A DNA stretch of 64,000 nt, taken from the NCBI GenBank assembly GCA_030693065.1, contig JAUYBL010000007.1, positions 250,771 to 314,770 on the forward strand, written 5' to 3'. The notes under the pieces are model-generated. The model was not told where the DNA came from. It worked only from the letters and a program-made list of their open reading frames with translations, and did not search any database. Of this stretch, positions 27,356 to 37,400 are shown piece by piece. The DNA comes from Methylococcaceae bacterium. GTDB lineage: Bacteria; Pseudomonadota; Gammaproteobacteria; Methylococcales; Methylomonadaceae. Position 1 is the stretch's first letter. Each line of letters opens with the position of its first letter. Made by a program: the position numbers and the translations under genes.

Positions 27356-28188
27356 TATTTAACCTTTCTTAGCAAAGCATCTAACCATGATGCAGGCAGC
27401 AGCCGCTTCAGTGTGCCGAACAAATAGGTGGGAAAAGTCACGTAATAACGTACCTTCGGCCGTTTACTTTCTAAGGCATGAATCACTTTTTCGGTAACCG
27501 CCATCGCCGGCAAAGTAAAAGGTGCCGCGGGGCCTTCTTGTTGCAAGCGATCTTCCATCGCTTGGTAAGTTTTTTGATGCACGCTTTTAGCAGGATTAAT
27601 ATTTTTCTTATACAAAGCAAAAGCATTTTGCCTGAAGTTAGTCAAAATCGGACCCGGCTCGATCAAAGACACATGAATACCACTACCTTGCAATTCTAAA
27701 CGCAAGGTGTCAGCTAAACCTTCCAAGGCAAACTTGCTCGCGTTGTATGCGCCACGATAAGTCATCGCAACCAACCCCAGTACCGAACTATTGTAAATAA
27801 TGCGGCCACGACCCTGTTTGCGCATCAGAGGGATGATTAAATTGGTTAATTCTTGAGTACCAAAGACATTAGTTTCAAATTGATAGCGTAAAACATCACG
27901 GCTTAAATCCTCAACAGCCCCAGGTTGACCAAACGCGCCGTTATTAAATAATGCGTAAATTTCCCCATTGGTTAACTCAATAACCCGCTTTACCGCTTGC
28001 TGAATACTGGCGCTATCCGCCAAATCTAGCTGTAATGCGGTCAATCCTTCTTGCGCCAAACAATCAACATCTTCTGCTTTTCGTGCTGTAGCAATAACTT
28101 TATAGCCGCGATTTTGCAATTCAATAGCAGTTGTGTAGCCAATACCGCTAGAACAACCGGTTATCAAAATAGTTTTTGCAGTAGACAT
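27355..28188 (-). CDS. Short-chain dehydrogenase/reductase
   Basis: This 277-residue classical SDR has the NAD(P) motif TGCSSGIG near the N-terminus, the NNGAF variant of the NNAG motif, a catalytic Ser in YNSSVLG and Tyr-Lys in YNASK. The substrate is not predictable. It is followed by the CPxCG gene and preceded by the DUF4124 gene, six bases away. Confidence 0.9.
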   Translation of the reverse strand: MSTAKTILITGCSSGIGYTTAIELQNRGYKVIATARKAEDVDCLAQEGLTALQLDLADSASIQQAVKRVIELTNGEIYALFNNGAFGQPGAVEDLSRDVLRYQFETNVFGTQELTNLIIPLMRKQGRGRIIYNSSVLGLVAMTYRGAYNASKFALEGLADTLRLELQGSGIHVSLIEPGPILTNFRQNAFALYKKNINPAKSVHQKTYQAMEDRLQQEGPAAPFTLPAMAVTEKVIHALESKRPKVRYYVTFPTYLFGTLKRLLPASWLDALLRKVK

Positions 28189-28193
28189 AGTTA

Positions 28194-28781
28194 TTATTTA
28201 GTTAATTGTTGCTCGGTAAATGTAAAGTTTTTACCGGTACTGCAATCTACCAAAAAGACCAATAAGACTTTATTGCTTTTTGCGTTTAATTCAACTGATT
28301 CCACTCGGCCACATTCATTAGAGGCGAGCGCTTTTTCAGCAGACTCACGTCTAAACCGCTCAATATCAGGCAATCGATGTTGATAATCTTTCACTAACGC
28401 AGGCAGCTGATCGTAGACATACGGAGGTATTGCAAATGCGGAAAATTTGTCAGGACTGTTTTTAATTAGAAATTGATTTTTCGCACTTTCATCCTGCGCA
28501 TCTTGTTTAAGTTTGGCCAGTTTTTGTAAGGCTATTTGTTGTTCAATTTGTTCCTGAGATTGTTTTTGCTCTTGTTCTTTCTGTTGTAACTGCTCTTTTT
28601 GAGCTTCTTGATCCAAATTTACAGAGCCGCCGGTTTTTATATTTATTTCAACTGCACTATGGCCAGCTTCACATGGTTTGGATTGGTAATCGGTTTTACC
28701 TTTCGCATCTGTACATTTATAAATACCTGCAGAGGCAGGAATGACCAAAAGACTTCCTAAAAATAGTATTACGAATCTCAT
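28194..28781 (-). CDS. DUF4124-domain exported protein
   Basis: This 195-residue protein has a signal peptide (FVILFLGSLLVIPASA) followed by GIYKCTDAKGKTDYQSKPC, the DUF4124 signature with its conserved cysteine pair. A Gln/Lys/Glu-rich coiled coil (KEQLQQKEQEQKQSQEQ) and a less conserved C-terminus follow. GAGGACAG precedes the ATG at 28781, which is preferred over a TTG further up. The family function is unknown. Confidence 0.82.
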   Translation of the reverse strand: MRFVILFLGSLLVIPASAGIYKCTDAKGKTDYQSKPCEAGHSAVEINIKTGGSVNLDQEAQKEQLQQKEQEQKQSQEQIEQQIALQKLAKLKQDAQDESAKNQFLIKNSPDKFSAFAIPPYVYDQLPALVKDYQHRLPDIERFRRESAEKALASNECGRVESVELNAKSNKVLLVFLVDCSTGKNFTFTEQQLTK

Positions 28782-29148
28782 AACTGTCCTCAAACACAAG
28801 TAAATCGAAGCTAACAGACAGTATAGGTTAAAAAGAAAAGCTTACATTAATAAGCTATTAATCATAATGAATTGAAAAAGATTTAAAACTCATTGTTATT
28901 ATTAGTAAAGCCAAAATCTGTGGATAAGCCTTTTCTAAGTAATAAAATCAAATGATTACGATACAAGTTAAGATGCCGGAACGACGATGGGTTAATTGTG
29001 TGTGGATTGTGGATAAATCAGCACTTCAAGTTATCCACAGCTTCGTACACAACTTGCTAAGAGTTTATTGACAGATTTACTCTATGTTGCCTTGATGCAT
29101 ATCTGTATACAATGACAACACTTAACTCCAGTGCCGCATAACACCACC
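28782..29148. other. 367-bp gene-free gap with DnaA-box cluster
   Basis: The left half is AT-rich. The right half contains three perfect 9-base DnaA boxes: TGTGGATAA at 28919-28927 and 29008-29016, and TTATCCACA at 29031-29039. A near copy, TGTGGATTG, is at 29001-29009. TTGACA at 29068-29073 may be the -35 box of the moxR operon. The cluster could be an origin, a DnaA-titration site or a DnaA-controlled promoter. rpmH-mnmE, usually near the origin, is 29 kb away, so the origin reading is not secure. Confidence 0.55.
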
Positions 29149-30141
29149 ATGTCAGAACAAAATAACCAGCAAAACACCACTCAAGCGTCGTTATTGAGAT
29201 TAAAAAACTACATCAATAAAGAAATTATCGGTCAGGATGTATTGGTCGAAAGAATGTTGATTGGCTTATTAGCCGATGGCCATATTTTGGTAGAAGGTGC
29301 GCCAGGCCTTGCTAAAACTCGCGCCATTAATGTTTTGAGTAAAGGCGTACAAGGTGATTTTCATCGAGTTCAGTTCACGCCCGATTTACTGCCGGCCGAT
29401 TTAACCGGTACGGAAATTTATCGCCCGCAACAAGGCACATTTGAATTTCAAAAAGGCCCGTTATTTCATAACCTGATTTTGGCTGATGAAATCAACCGAT
29501 CTCCGGCAAAAGTTCAAGCCGCTTTACTGGAAGCGATGGCTGAACGGCAAATTACCGTTGGCCAGGCAACTTATCCCTTACCTGCATTATTTATGGTGAT
29601 GGCGACGCAAAACCCGATTGAGCAAGAAGGTACCTATCCCCTACCAGAAGCCCAATTGGATCGGTTTTTGTTACATGTAAAAATTGATTATCCACACGCC
29701 GAGCATGAAAAAAGCATTTTGCATTTGGCAAGGTCAGAAGCACGATCGCAAACCAAAAAATCATCTGAAAAGTTTGAACCTATCACTCAAGACATATTAT
29801 TTGCTGCGCGCAATGAAGTGTTGGATTTGTATATGGCCGATAGCCTTGAAGATTATTTATTGCAAATCATCTTGGCGACCCGCAATCCTGCTGCTTATGG
29901 CAAAGACATTGGAACTTGGTTGCAATACGGCGCCAGCCCTAGAGCCAGTATCGCTTTAGATCGTTGTGCCAGAGCCAAGGCCTGGTTAGCACAACGTGAT
30001 TTTGTTAGCCCTGAAGATATTCAAGACATGGCTTTCGATGTCTTAAGGCACCGTTTGATTTTGTCTTACGAAGCAGAGGCTGAAGGTATTACCACTGATC
30101 ATGTTATTAAAGAACTAATTGCCAGAGTCGCAGTGCCTTAA
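29149..30141 (+). CDS. MoxR-family AAA+ ATPase
   Basis: This 330-residue MoxR ATPase has Walker A EGAPGLAKT, Walker B LILADEINRSPAKVQAALLEAM, sensor ATQNPIEQEGTYPLPEAQLDRF and the C-terminal AAA lid. MoxR proteins work with von Willebrand factor A partners as chaperones that mature metal enzymes or envelope proteins. The ATG at 29149 (MSEQNNQQ) is preferred over a GTG at 29131. It heads the five-gene operon with overlapping ends. Related genes (moxR/mxaS/mxaC) serve methanol dehydrogenase in methylotrophs, but this operon carries no mxa structural gene. Confidence 0.93.
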   Translation: MSEQNNQQNTTQASLLRLKNYINKEIIGQDVLVERMLIGLLADGHILVEGAPGLAKTRAINVLSKGVQGDFHRVQFTPDLLPADLTGTEIYRPQQGTFEFQKGPLFHNLILADEINRSPAKVQAALLEAMAERQITVGQATYPLPALFMVMATQNPIEQEGTYPLPEAQLDRFLLHVKIDYPHAEHEKSILHLARSEARSQTKKSSEKFEPITQDILFAARNEVLDLYMADSLEDYLLQIILATRNPAAYGKDIGTWLQYGASPRASIALDRCARAKAWLAQRDFVSPEDIQDMAFDVLRHRLILSYEAEAEGITTDHVIKELIARVAVP

Positions 30142-31067
30142 TGTTATTCGGTAAAAAAACCGCACAGTCTAGCCCGGTATTAGTCGTTAACGAGCGGATT
30201 TCGGTATCGTTAAAAACGCTGATTAATCTAGCTGGGCCAGCAGCAAGCTTAAGTTTACAACCGGCTTCTATTCGTTCCCGGCAAAACGGCGGCTATGTCT
30301 CGCGCTTTAAAGGCCGGGGTATGGAGTTTGATGAAACCCGCCTTTATCAACCCGGTGATGACATCCGCAGTATTGATTGGCGAGTGACTGCACGTACCGG
30401 CAAAACCCACACCAAGCTATTCAGGGAAGAACGCGAACGCCCTGTATTTATTGCTGTGGATGATCGCGCGGCGATGCATTTTGCCACGCGCGGCGTGTTT
30501 AAATCGGTGCTGGCGGCCAAATTGGCCGGGTTGCTGGCGTGGGCGGCTCAGCATCATGGCGACAGAATGGGCGGGCAGATATTTTCCGATAATAGCTGCC
30601 GCGAATTAAAACCCCAAAATGGCCGACACGCAGTACTGCGATTTTTGAATGCGTTGACTCAATCGGAAGCAGGCGTTTCCGAAGCCATTACTTTGGAACA
30701 TGCTTGGTTAAGACTCAGCCAACATGTTCGTCCTGGTAGTTTGGTTTACATCATTAGTGATTTTCGCGGCGTCGATACTAAAGCGGAAAGTCATTTGGCT
30801 AAGCTGGCTCAGCATTGCGATGTGGTACTGATTTTTATATATGACCCATTGGAAAGCAGTTTGCCGAGCAGTGGGCGTTATCGTTTTACGGACGAACAAC
30901 GCGAGGTTATTTTTGATGCCAATGATCAACGACAACTGATTAATTACCAGCAACATTTTGAGCACCGCTTACAACAGGTACAACAAATAGCCAAAAAAAA
31001 GGCGATGATGTTTGTGCAATGCAGCACCACCGATGACCCTATCCAAGCATTAATACGGTCAAGATAA
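30141..31067 (+). CDS. DUF58-domain protein
   Basis: This 308-residue protein has the DUF58 signature YQPGDDIRSIDWRVTARTG and a VWA-like C-terminal fold (PVFIAVDDRAAMHFATRG, YIISDFRGVD). DUF58 proteins are standard partners of MoxR and BatA. The start overlaps the moxR stop codon (TAATG), showing translational coupling. Confidence 0.9.
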   Translation: MLFGKKTAQSSPVLVVNERISVSLKTLINLAGPAASLSLQPASIRSRQNGGYVSRFKGRGMEFDETRLYQPGDDIRSIDWRVTARTGKTHTKLFREERERPVFIAVDDRAAMHFATRGVFKSVLAAKLAGLLAWAAQHHGDRMGGQIFSDNSCRELKPQNGRHAVLRFLNALTQSEAGVSEAITLEHAWLRLSQHVRPGSLVYIISDFRGVDTKAESHLAKLAQHCDVVLIFIYDPLESSLPSSGRYRFTDEQREVIFDANDQRQLINYQQHFEHRLQQVQQIAKKKAMMFVQCSTTDDPIQALIRSR

Positions 31068-31069
31068 TT

Positions 31070-31546
31070 ATGGAAGCCCAGCAACTCCCGCTTAAAGATA
31101 TACATATTCCGGAAGCAATTAGCTGGTGGCCACCGGCAATTGGCTGGTGGTTGTTGGCGCTGTTGATTATTTTATTGATAGTCGGTGGCATTTGGCTTGT
31201 CAAACGCCTGACTCGCAAAACAGCAATAAAAACAGCCAAAAAGCTATTGCTCAGTATTAAACAAAATTCAGAAATTGATAATCAACAAAAGTTGGAAGAA
31301 CTGTCCAAACTGCTGCGGCGTGTTGCCGTTAGCAACACGCCACGGAGCAGAGTAGCGGGTTTGATAGGCCAAGATTGGTTGTTGTTTCTCGACAGCTCAG
31401 TTAAAGGCGCACCTTTTAGCGAGGGTATTGGTCAATTATTGGCTAATGCGCCGTATCGAAACATTTCGCCGAATGATGGCGAAATCTCCCAACTCCTTAG
31501 TCTTTGCCAAGATTGGCTTAACGCACAAGCGTCATCAAAAAAATGA
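31070..31546 (+). CDS. DUF4381-domain membrane protein
   Basis: This 158-residue protein opens with QLPLKDIHIPEAISWWPPAIGWWLL and has one membrane helix (about residues 24-45). Its cytoplasmic or periplasmic tail contains KLEELSKLLRRVAVSNTPR, matching DUF4381. It lies in the middle of the MoxR-Bat operon and overlaps the next gene by four bases. It probably anchors or organises the complex. Confidence 0.88.
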   Translation: MEAQQLPLKDIHIPEAISWWPPAIGWWLLALLIILLIVGGIWLVKRLTRKTAIKTAKKLLLSIKQNSEIDNQQKLEELSKLLRRVAVSNTPRSRVAGLIGQDWLLFLDSSVKGAPFSEGIGQLLANAPYRNISPNDGEISQLLSLCQDWLNAQASSKK

Positions 31547-32535
31547 TTCACTTCGAATGGCCCTGGCTGTTAACAGCTTTACCCTTGCCTTTAATAATTC
31601 GCTGGTTATTACCTGCCAGTCAATTAGCCGAACAAGCAGCATTAAAAGTACCCTTTCTGGAAGATTTTGCCGGGTTTGAAAGTCGGGCGTTGTCGCCGCA
31701 AAAACCTTGGCGCTTATGGCTGGCAATAGCAGCTTGGGTGTTGTTAGTAATTGCTGTCAGCAGGCCGCAATGGCTGGGTGAACCCATTGAACAAACAGTA
31801 AGCGGCCGCGACTTAATGCTTGCAGTGGATTTGTCAGGCAGTATGGAAGAGCAGGATTTTGTTATTAACAAGCAGCGGGTTGACCGCTTAACCGCCACTA
31901 AATTTGTTGCCGCCGATTTTATCAACCGGCGTGTTGGCGACCGGGTGGGATTAATCTTGTTCGGTACCCAGGCCTATTTACAAACGCCGCTAACTTTTGA
32001 TCGCAAAACCGTCATTACCTTATTAAATGAATCAGCCATTGGTTTGGCTGGTGACAATACCGCGATTGGGGATGCCATTGGCTTGGCCGTCAAGCGTCTT
32101 AAAAATCAACAGGCCAACAGCCGGGTGTTGATATTGCTTACCGATGGCGCCAATACTGCAGGTGAAGTCTCGCCAATTAAAGCTGCTGAATTGGCGGCAG
32201 AAAACCAACTAAAAATTTACACCATCGGTATCGGTGCCGACGAAATGCAGGTACGTAGCTTTTTTGGCTCGCGTACCGTTAATCCGTCTCGGGATCTGGA
32301 TGAAAAAACCCTGACCGCCGTTGCCGATACCACTGGAGGTCGTTATTTTCGCGCTAGAAACACTGAAGAATTAGACAAAATTTACCAATTATTGGATGAG
32401 TTGGAGCCGGTCGAAAAAGATAAGCAATATTACCGACCACGTAGCGAGCTTTACCCGTGGCCGCTTGGGTTGGCGTTAGCATTGGCGGCAGCTGTTTGTT
32501 TGTCCCGATTTACTTTCCGAGGAAAGTTGTTATGA
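31543..32535 (+). CDS. BatA-like von Willebrand factor A membrane protein
   Basis: This 330-residue protein has two membrane helices at the N-terminus, a VWA domain and a C-terminal membrane helix (WPLGLALALAAAVCLSRF). The metal-ion site reads DLSGSMEEQDF with downstream T and D residues (LLTDGANTAG), so the MIDAS looks complete. BatA-type proteins act with MoxR. It overlaps the next gene by four bases. Confidence 0.9.
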   Translation: MIHFEWPWLLTALPLPLIIRWLLPASQLAEQAALKVPFLEDFAGFESRALSPQKPWRLWLAIAAWVLLVIAVSRPQWLGEPIEQTVSGRDLMLAVDLSGSMEEQDFVINKQRVDRLTATKFVAADFINRRVGDRVGLILFGTQAYLQTPLTFDRKTVITLLNESAIGLAGDNTAIGDAIGLAVKRLKNQQANSRVLILLTDGANTAGEVSPIKAAELAAENQLKIYTIGIGADEMQVRSFFGSRTVNPSRDLDEKTLTAVADTTGGRYFRARNTEELDKIYQLLDELEPVEKDKQYYRPRSELYPWPLGLALALAAAVCLSRFTFRGKLL

Positions 32536-34376
32536 ATCTGACTGACCTGCATTTTATTAGACCGTATTGGCTGCTTAGCTTAATTCCGTACCTGGTTATT
32601 TTGTTGGCGCTATTAAAAAACAAGCTTCAACAAGGCAACTGGACTCAGGTTTGCGATGCCGAATTGTTACCATATTTACTACAGCAAAAAGTTGTTAAGC
32701 AAAGTCGCCTACCATTAACTGCCGGAGCGATTGCCGGATTGTTGAGTATCTTCGCTTTGGCGGGGCCGACCTGGCAGCGTTTACCCTCGCCGGTGTTCAA
32801 AAACGATTCTGCGGTGGTGATTGCCTTAGATATTTCGCGCACTATGGATGCGCAAGACATCAAACCCAGCCGCTTGATTCGTGCCCGCTACAAAATCGCC
32901 GACATACTCAAGCGTCGCAAAGACGGCCAAACTGCGCTATTGGTTTATGCCGGTGATGCGTTTACCGTGACGCCATTGACCGATGATAGCAACACGATCG
33001 ACAGCCAGTTGTCGGCATTGGATACCAGCCTGCTGGCATTTGCACCCGGTCGAAATACCGCATTAGTACTAAAAAGAGCGACGGAATTGTTGCGTCGGGC
33101 AGGTGCCTTATCTGGTGACATTATTTTGGTAACTGATGGTGCGGACTTGGATAACGCCTTACCAGCGGCTAAAGCATTGGAAAACTATCGATTGTCTGTC
33201 TTAGCTGTCGGTAGTGAAGATGGCGCGCCCATCACTTTGCCTGAAGGTGGCTTTGTTAAAGACAAACAAGGCAATATTGTTATTCCGAAAATGGCTGTTG
33301 ATGAGTTGGCGAGTTTGGCTAAGGCTGGCAATGGTGTCTTTCAAACTATCAGTGCTGACGATCGCGACATTGAAACGTTGCTGGCAAACATTGAAAAACC
33401 CAACGAACAGGGGCGTGAAAACAACAACATGCTTTTGGACCAGTGGGACGACAAAGGTCCGTGGTTATTATTGCTAGCATTACCCTTAGCTGCATTGAGC
33501 TTTAGAAAAGGGCTGCTCTGTATCGGCTTATTACTGCTGTTACCGTTACCTAAAAACAGCTATGCATTTGAATGGCAAGATTTATGGCAAAACAAAAATC
33601 AACAGGCTCAAGAGGCTTTCAAAAAAAACCAATTCGAACAAGCAGCGGAGAAATTTGAAAGTCCCGAGTGGAAAGCCGCCGCACAGTACAAGGCCGGTCA
33701 ATATCAACAAGCCGCAGACACTTTAAGTAACAGTAATACTGCAGATGCTGCTTATAACCAAGGTAATGCGTTTGCACAACAAGGACAATTGGAACAGGCC
33801 ATTAAATCTTACGAAAAAGCCTTGCAACTAAATCCGAACAACAGCGATGCCAAATACAACAAAGAGCTGGTAGAAAAAGAGCTGGAGAAGCAAAAACAGC
33901 AGCAAGACAATAAAGATCAGAAACAAGACGATCAACAAGATAAGAAAGACCAATCCAAAGAAGATTCCGATAAGAAAGACGACAAGGACGGCAAAAAGTC
34001 TGAATCATCAGATGAGCAAAAAAAATCAGATCAAAAATCAGAATCTTCCGAACAACAAGAAAAAGACTCAGAAAAACAGCCGGAAAAACCCGAGCAACAA
34101 GAATCAGCTAAACAACAAGAGCAGCCAAAAAAAGCTGAAGAAAATAAACCGGAAACCGAGCCGACTAAATCAGCAGAACAAAAGCAGGAAGAACAGCAAA
34201 AAGCCCAACAAAGCCCGGCTCAGCAGCAAGAAAAACCCAAGGATGAAACCGAACAAGCCAATCAACAATGGTTAAACAGAATTCCAGACGACCCGGCTGG
34301 TTTGTTACGGCGCAAATTTGAATATCAATATAAATACGAATATCAGCGTAAACGTAATCGCCAGGGTGATAATTAG
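32532..34376 (+). CDS. BatB-like VWA protein fused to TPR and a charged low-complexity tail
   Basis: The 614-residue protein joins BatB and BatC functions. Two N-terminal membrane helices precede a VWA domain whose metal site reads DISRTMDAQDI, so the third position is Thr rather than Ser. A further membrane segment follows (LLLLALPLAALSF.. and GLLLLLPLPKNSYA). TPR motifs (AYNQGNAFAQQGQLEQAIKSYEKALQLNPNN) come next. The tail has roughly 150 residues of Lys, Gln, Glu, Asp and Ser, and the end is PAGLLRRKFEYQYKYEYQRKR. The start at 32532 overlaps the batA stop; a longer frame is a shadow. Confidence 0.88.
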   Translation: MNLTDLHFIRPYWLLSLIPYLVILLALLKNKLQQGNWTQVCDAELLPYLLQQKVVKQSRLPLTAGAIAGLLSIFALAGPTWQRLPSPVFKNDSAVVIALDISRTMDAQDIKPSRLIRARYKIADILKRRKDGQTALLVYAGDAFTVTPLTDDSNTIDSQLSALDTSLLAFAPGRNTALVLKRATELLRRAGALSGDIILVTDGADLDNALPAAKALENYRLSVLAVGSEDGAPITLPEGGFVKDKQGNIVIPKMAVDELASLAKAGNGVFQTISADDRDIETLLANIEKPNEQGRENNNMLLDQWDDKGPWLLLLALPLAALSFRKGLLCIGLLLLLPLPKNSYAFEWQDLWQNKNQQAQEAFKKNQFEQAAEKFESPEWKAAAQYKAGQYQQAADTLSNSNTADAAYNQGNAFAQQGQLEQAIKSYEKALQLNPNNSDAKYNKELVEKELEKQKQQQDNKDQKQDDQQDKKDQSKEDSDKKDDKDGKKSESSDEQKKSDQKSESSEQQEKDSEKQPEKPEQQESAKQQEQPKKAEENKPETEPTKSAEQKQEEQQKAQQSPAQQQEKPKDETEQANQQWLNRIPDDPAGLLRRKFEYQYKYEYQRKRNRQGDN

Positions 34377-34488
34377 TTGTAGAAATTCAGATTTAACGTT
34401 CCAGTTCAATCCATAAACGACACTCATTAACGCTTCGTACTGGCTCATTAAAGCGGATCGCTTACTGATTTAAACTGGGTTGCAATGG

Positions 34489-37400
34489 CTATAATTCAGG
34501 CCGGATTTCAACGTTGGCAAAGGGTGTCGGCAAATCATCGCGACTCATCGAAGGTTGTTCGGCCCACGCAGGATCAGGTCTCCAGGTAGTCGACCATCTG
34601 AGTAATTGGTCTGCCGGCATGGGATGGGCGATGCCGTAACCTTGGGCCAGTTGACAGCCAAGTTGCAGTAACATGGTGCCGTGTTCAATGGTTTCTACCC
34701 CTTCAGCGATGACTTGGCGGCGAAAGGCGGCGGCCAGTCCAATCACCCCGTCCAGAATAGCTAGGTCATCAGGGTCTTCAAGCATGCCGCGCACAAAAGT
34801 CTGGTCAATCTTAAGTGTGTTGACCGGCAGCCGTTTTAGGTAGGTCAGAGAGGAATAGCCTGTGCCAAAATCATCTAGTGCAAATTTCACCCCGATCTCC
34901 CGGCAGGCATGCATCACTTGAGATACATTGGTTAGGTCTTCCAAGGCACTGGTTTCAAGTATTTCCAGCTCTATATTTTTTGGACTGACACTGGGATGTG
35001 CTGCCAAAATCTTTCTGAGCTGTTCAACAAAGCCCACATGCTGTAACTGACGAGCACCAATATTGACACTGATAGGGAGATGCAGCCCTACAGAACTCCA
35101 GTATTCCATCTGAGACAATGCAGTATTGATGACCCATTCCCCTATATCAATGGCCAGAGAATGGTCTTCGATTATAGGCAGGAATGTTCCAGGCGGCAGC
35201 AGCCCTCTTTCCGGGTGTTGCCAACGGATCAAGGCCTCAGCACCAATGACAGTCCCTGTGTGCATGTTGACCTTAGGCTGGTAATACAGCACAAACTCAC
35301 CGTTATCCAGGGCATCTTGGATATGCGCCAGGCTTTCGTGGTGGTCGCGGATATTGCTGTCCTGCTCAGCATCAAAGCTGTGGTAACGGTTTTTACCTGC
35401 CAGTTTGGCTTGATACATCGCTTGGTCAGCCTGGCGTAACAGTTGATCGGCATCCACTGCTTGCGTCTGTGGGTAGAAGGTTACGCCGATACTGGCCGAG
35501 ACTTGGAGGATGAGATTACCAATATGCAGTGGCTCAGCAGCAGCAGTGAGGAGGCGAGTGAGCATTAGGTTGTGGACGTTGGCATCAGCCAGGTCATGCA
35601 GCACAGCGACGAATTCGTCGCCGCCTATGCGTGCGAGGGTATCGCCTTCACGTAAGGCTTGTTTCATCCGCGTTGCCACGGCGATTAATAATTGGTCACC
35701 AGCCTCATGTCCATGCGTGTCGTTGATAGCCTTAAAACCGTCGAGATCAAGAAAAGCCACCGCCAGTGGTTTGCCATGTCTTTGTGCTTGAGTCATGGCT
35801 TGCCGCAGACGGTCTGCTAACAGTACGCGATTGGGCATGCCAGTCAACGGGTCGAAATGGGCGATCTGCTCTAACTCGCGCTCATGCGCTTTGATCATGG
35901 TAATGTCGGAAAATAGGGCCACGTAATGCTGGGTGTTACCTTGATTATCATATACAGCACCGATAGTTTGCATTGCTGCATAGACTTCGCCATCTTTACG
36001 GCGGTTCCAGATTTCGCCGTGCCAGTGGCCGTGTTCGATTAGATTGGACCACATAGCGGTGTAGTAAGCTTTTTCTTGGCGGTTAGAGCCAAGTATGCGT
36101 GGGTTTTGGTTCAAGACTTCGTCACGGCTGTAGCCGGTGATACGGCTGAAGGCGGCATTTACATCAATAATCGAGCCGTCAGCAGCAGTGATCATGATGC
36201 CTTCGCGAGCATGCGTAAATACATTGGCGGCCAAGTGCAGCTTGGTTTCTATCTCTTTGCGATTAGTGATGTCGCGGGTAACTCCGATAAAGTGAGTTAA
36301 CAGGCCCTGTTCGTTAACAACGGGCGAAATTGTCAGCTCGCTCCAGAAAGTAGTGCCGTCTTTGCGGTAGTTAATGATTTCGCCATAAAACTCCGTAACA
36401 TTATTCAGCGCTTCGCTTATCGCCTGTACCGTCAGTGGATCCGATAAAGGCCCTTGGAGAAAACGGCAGGTTTGGCCCAGAATTTCTGTTTTGTTATAGC
36501 CTGTCATTGAGGTAAAAGCATCATTCACAAAGATGATGCGTCTATCAGAACTACTTATGAGCACGCCTTGGGAGACGGCTTTCAGGGCGAGGTCGCTTAC
36601 CCGAAGCTGTTCTTCAGCACGTTTGCGTTGGGTGATGTCGATGCCAACAACAGCCAAACGAATATCATTTTCCAAATAAATCGGCATCGCATTAAACATT
36701 ACATTGATGTGACCGCCATTTGGGTTGTGGTGGATCGTTTCAAAGCTGACGTTAGTCCCGGTGTAAGCTTGATTTAGTCCATCAATTAGTTTGCTTCGTT
36801 CTTGTAGGTTAATCCACCAGGGTGTGTCAGGAAAGTATTTGCCGATGAGCTCTTCGCGCGGCATGTCTGCAAAAAGTAACGCAGTATTATTGATCTCCAC
36901 TAGCCTGCCTTGTTGATCGAGGATACCCGCCAGAAAGCTCAATTGATCGAATACGGCATAGAAAATTGCATCGGAGTTCTTGCGTTCAGTGATGTCGGTA
37001 ATAAACCCGTGCCACAGGGTGGCGCCACTGTCTTCACTCTCTGGTAGCGCATTACCTAACAGCCAGCGGATTGTGCCATCGTCAAATTTAACTCGATATT
37101 CAAGGTGCCAAGGGGTTAGATTTTGTGCTGATTCTTGAATGGAGGCGGCAATTTCATCACAATCATCTGGATGTAAAATTGCGAATACTTTAGAGGCATC
37201 TTCACGGACTTCATTGGGACTGACGCGGTATATCTGGCGAATAGCGTCACTAGCAAAAGGAAAGCAGGCACTGCCATCAGTGTTTAAACGATATTGGTAG
37301 ACTACGCCAGGCACCCGGCTAGAAATTTTCTGGAGTAGACTCAAAGACGCTTCCATTGTCTGCTCGGCTTGCTTTCTACCATCGATATTTTCTACTACGG

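Noticed and set aside
29149..34376. MoxR operon as methanol dehydrogenase maturation genes
   Set aside because: There is no mxaF, mxaI, mxaG or mxaA-type gene here, and the gene order is the general MoxR-DUF58-DUF4381-Bat set found in many non-methylotrophs.
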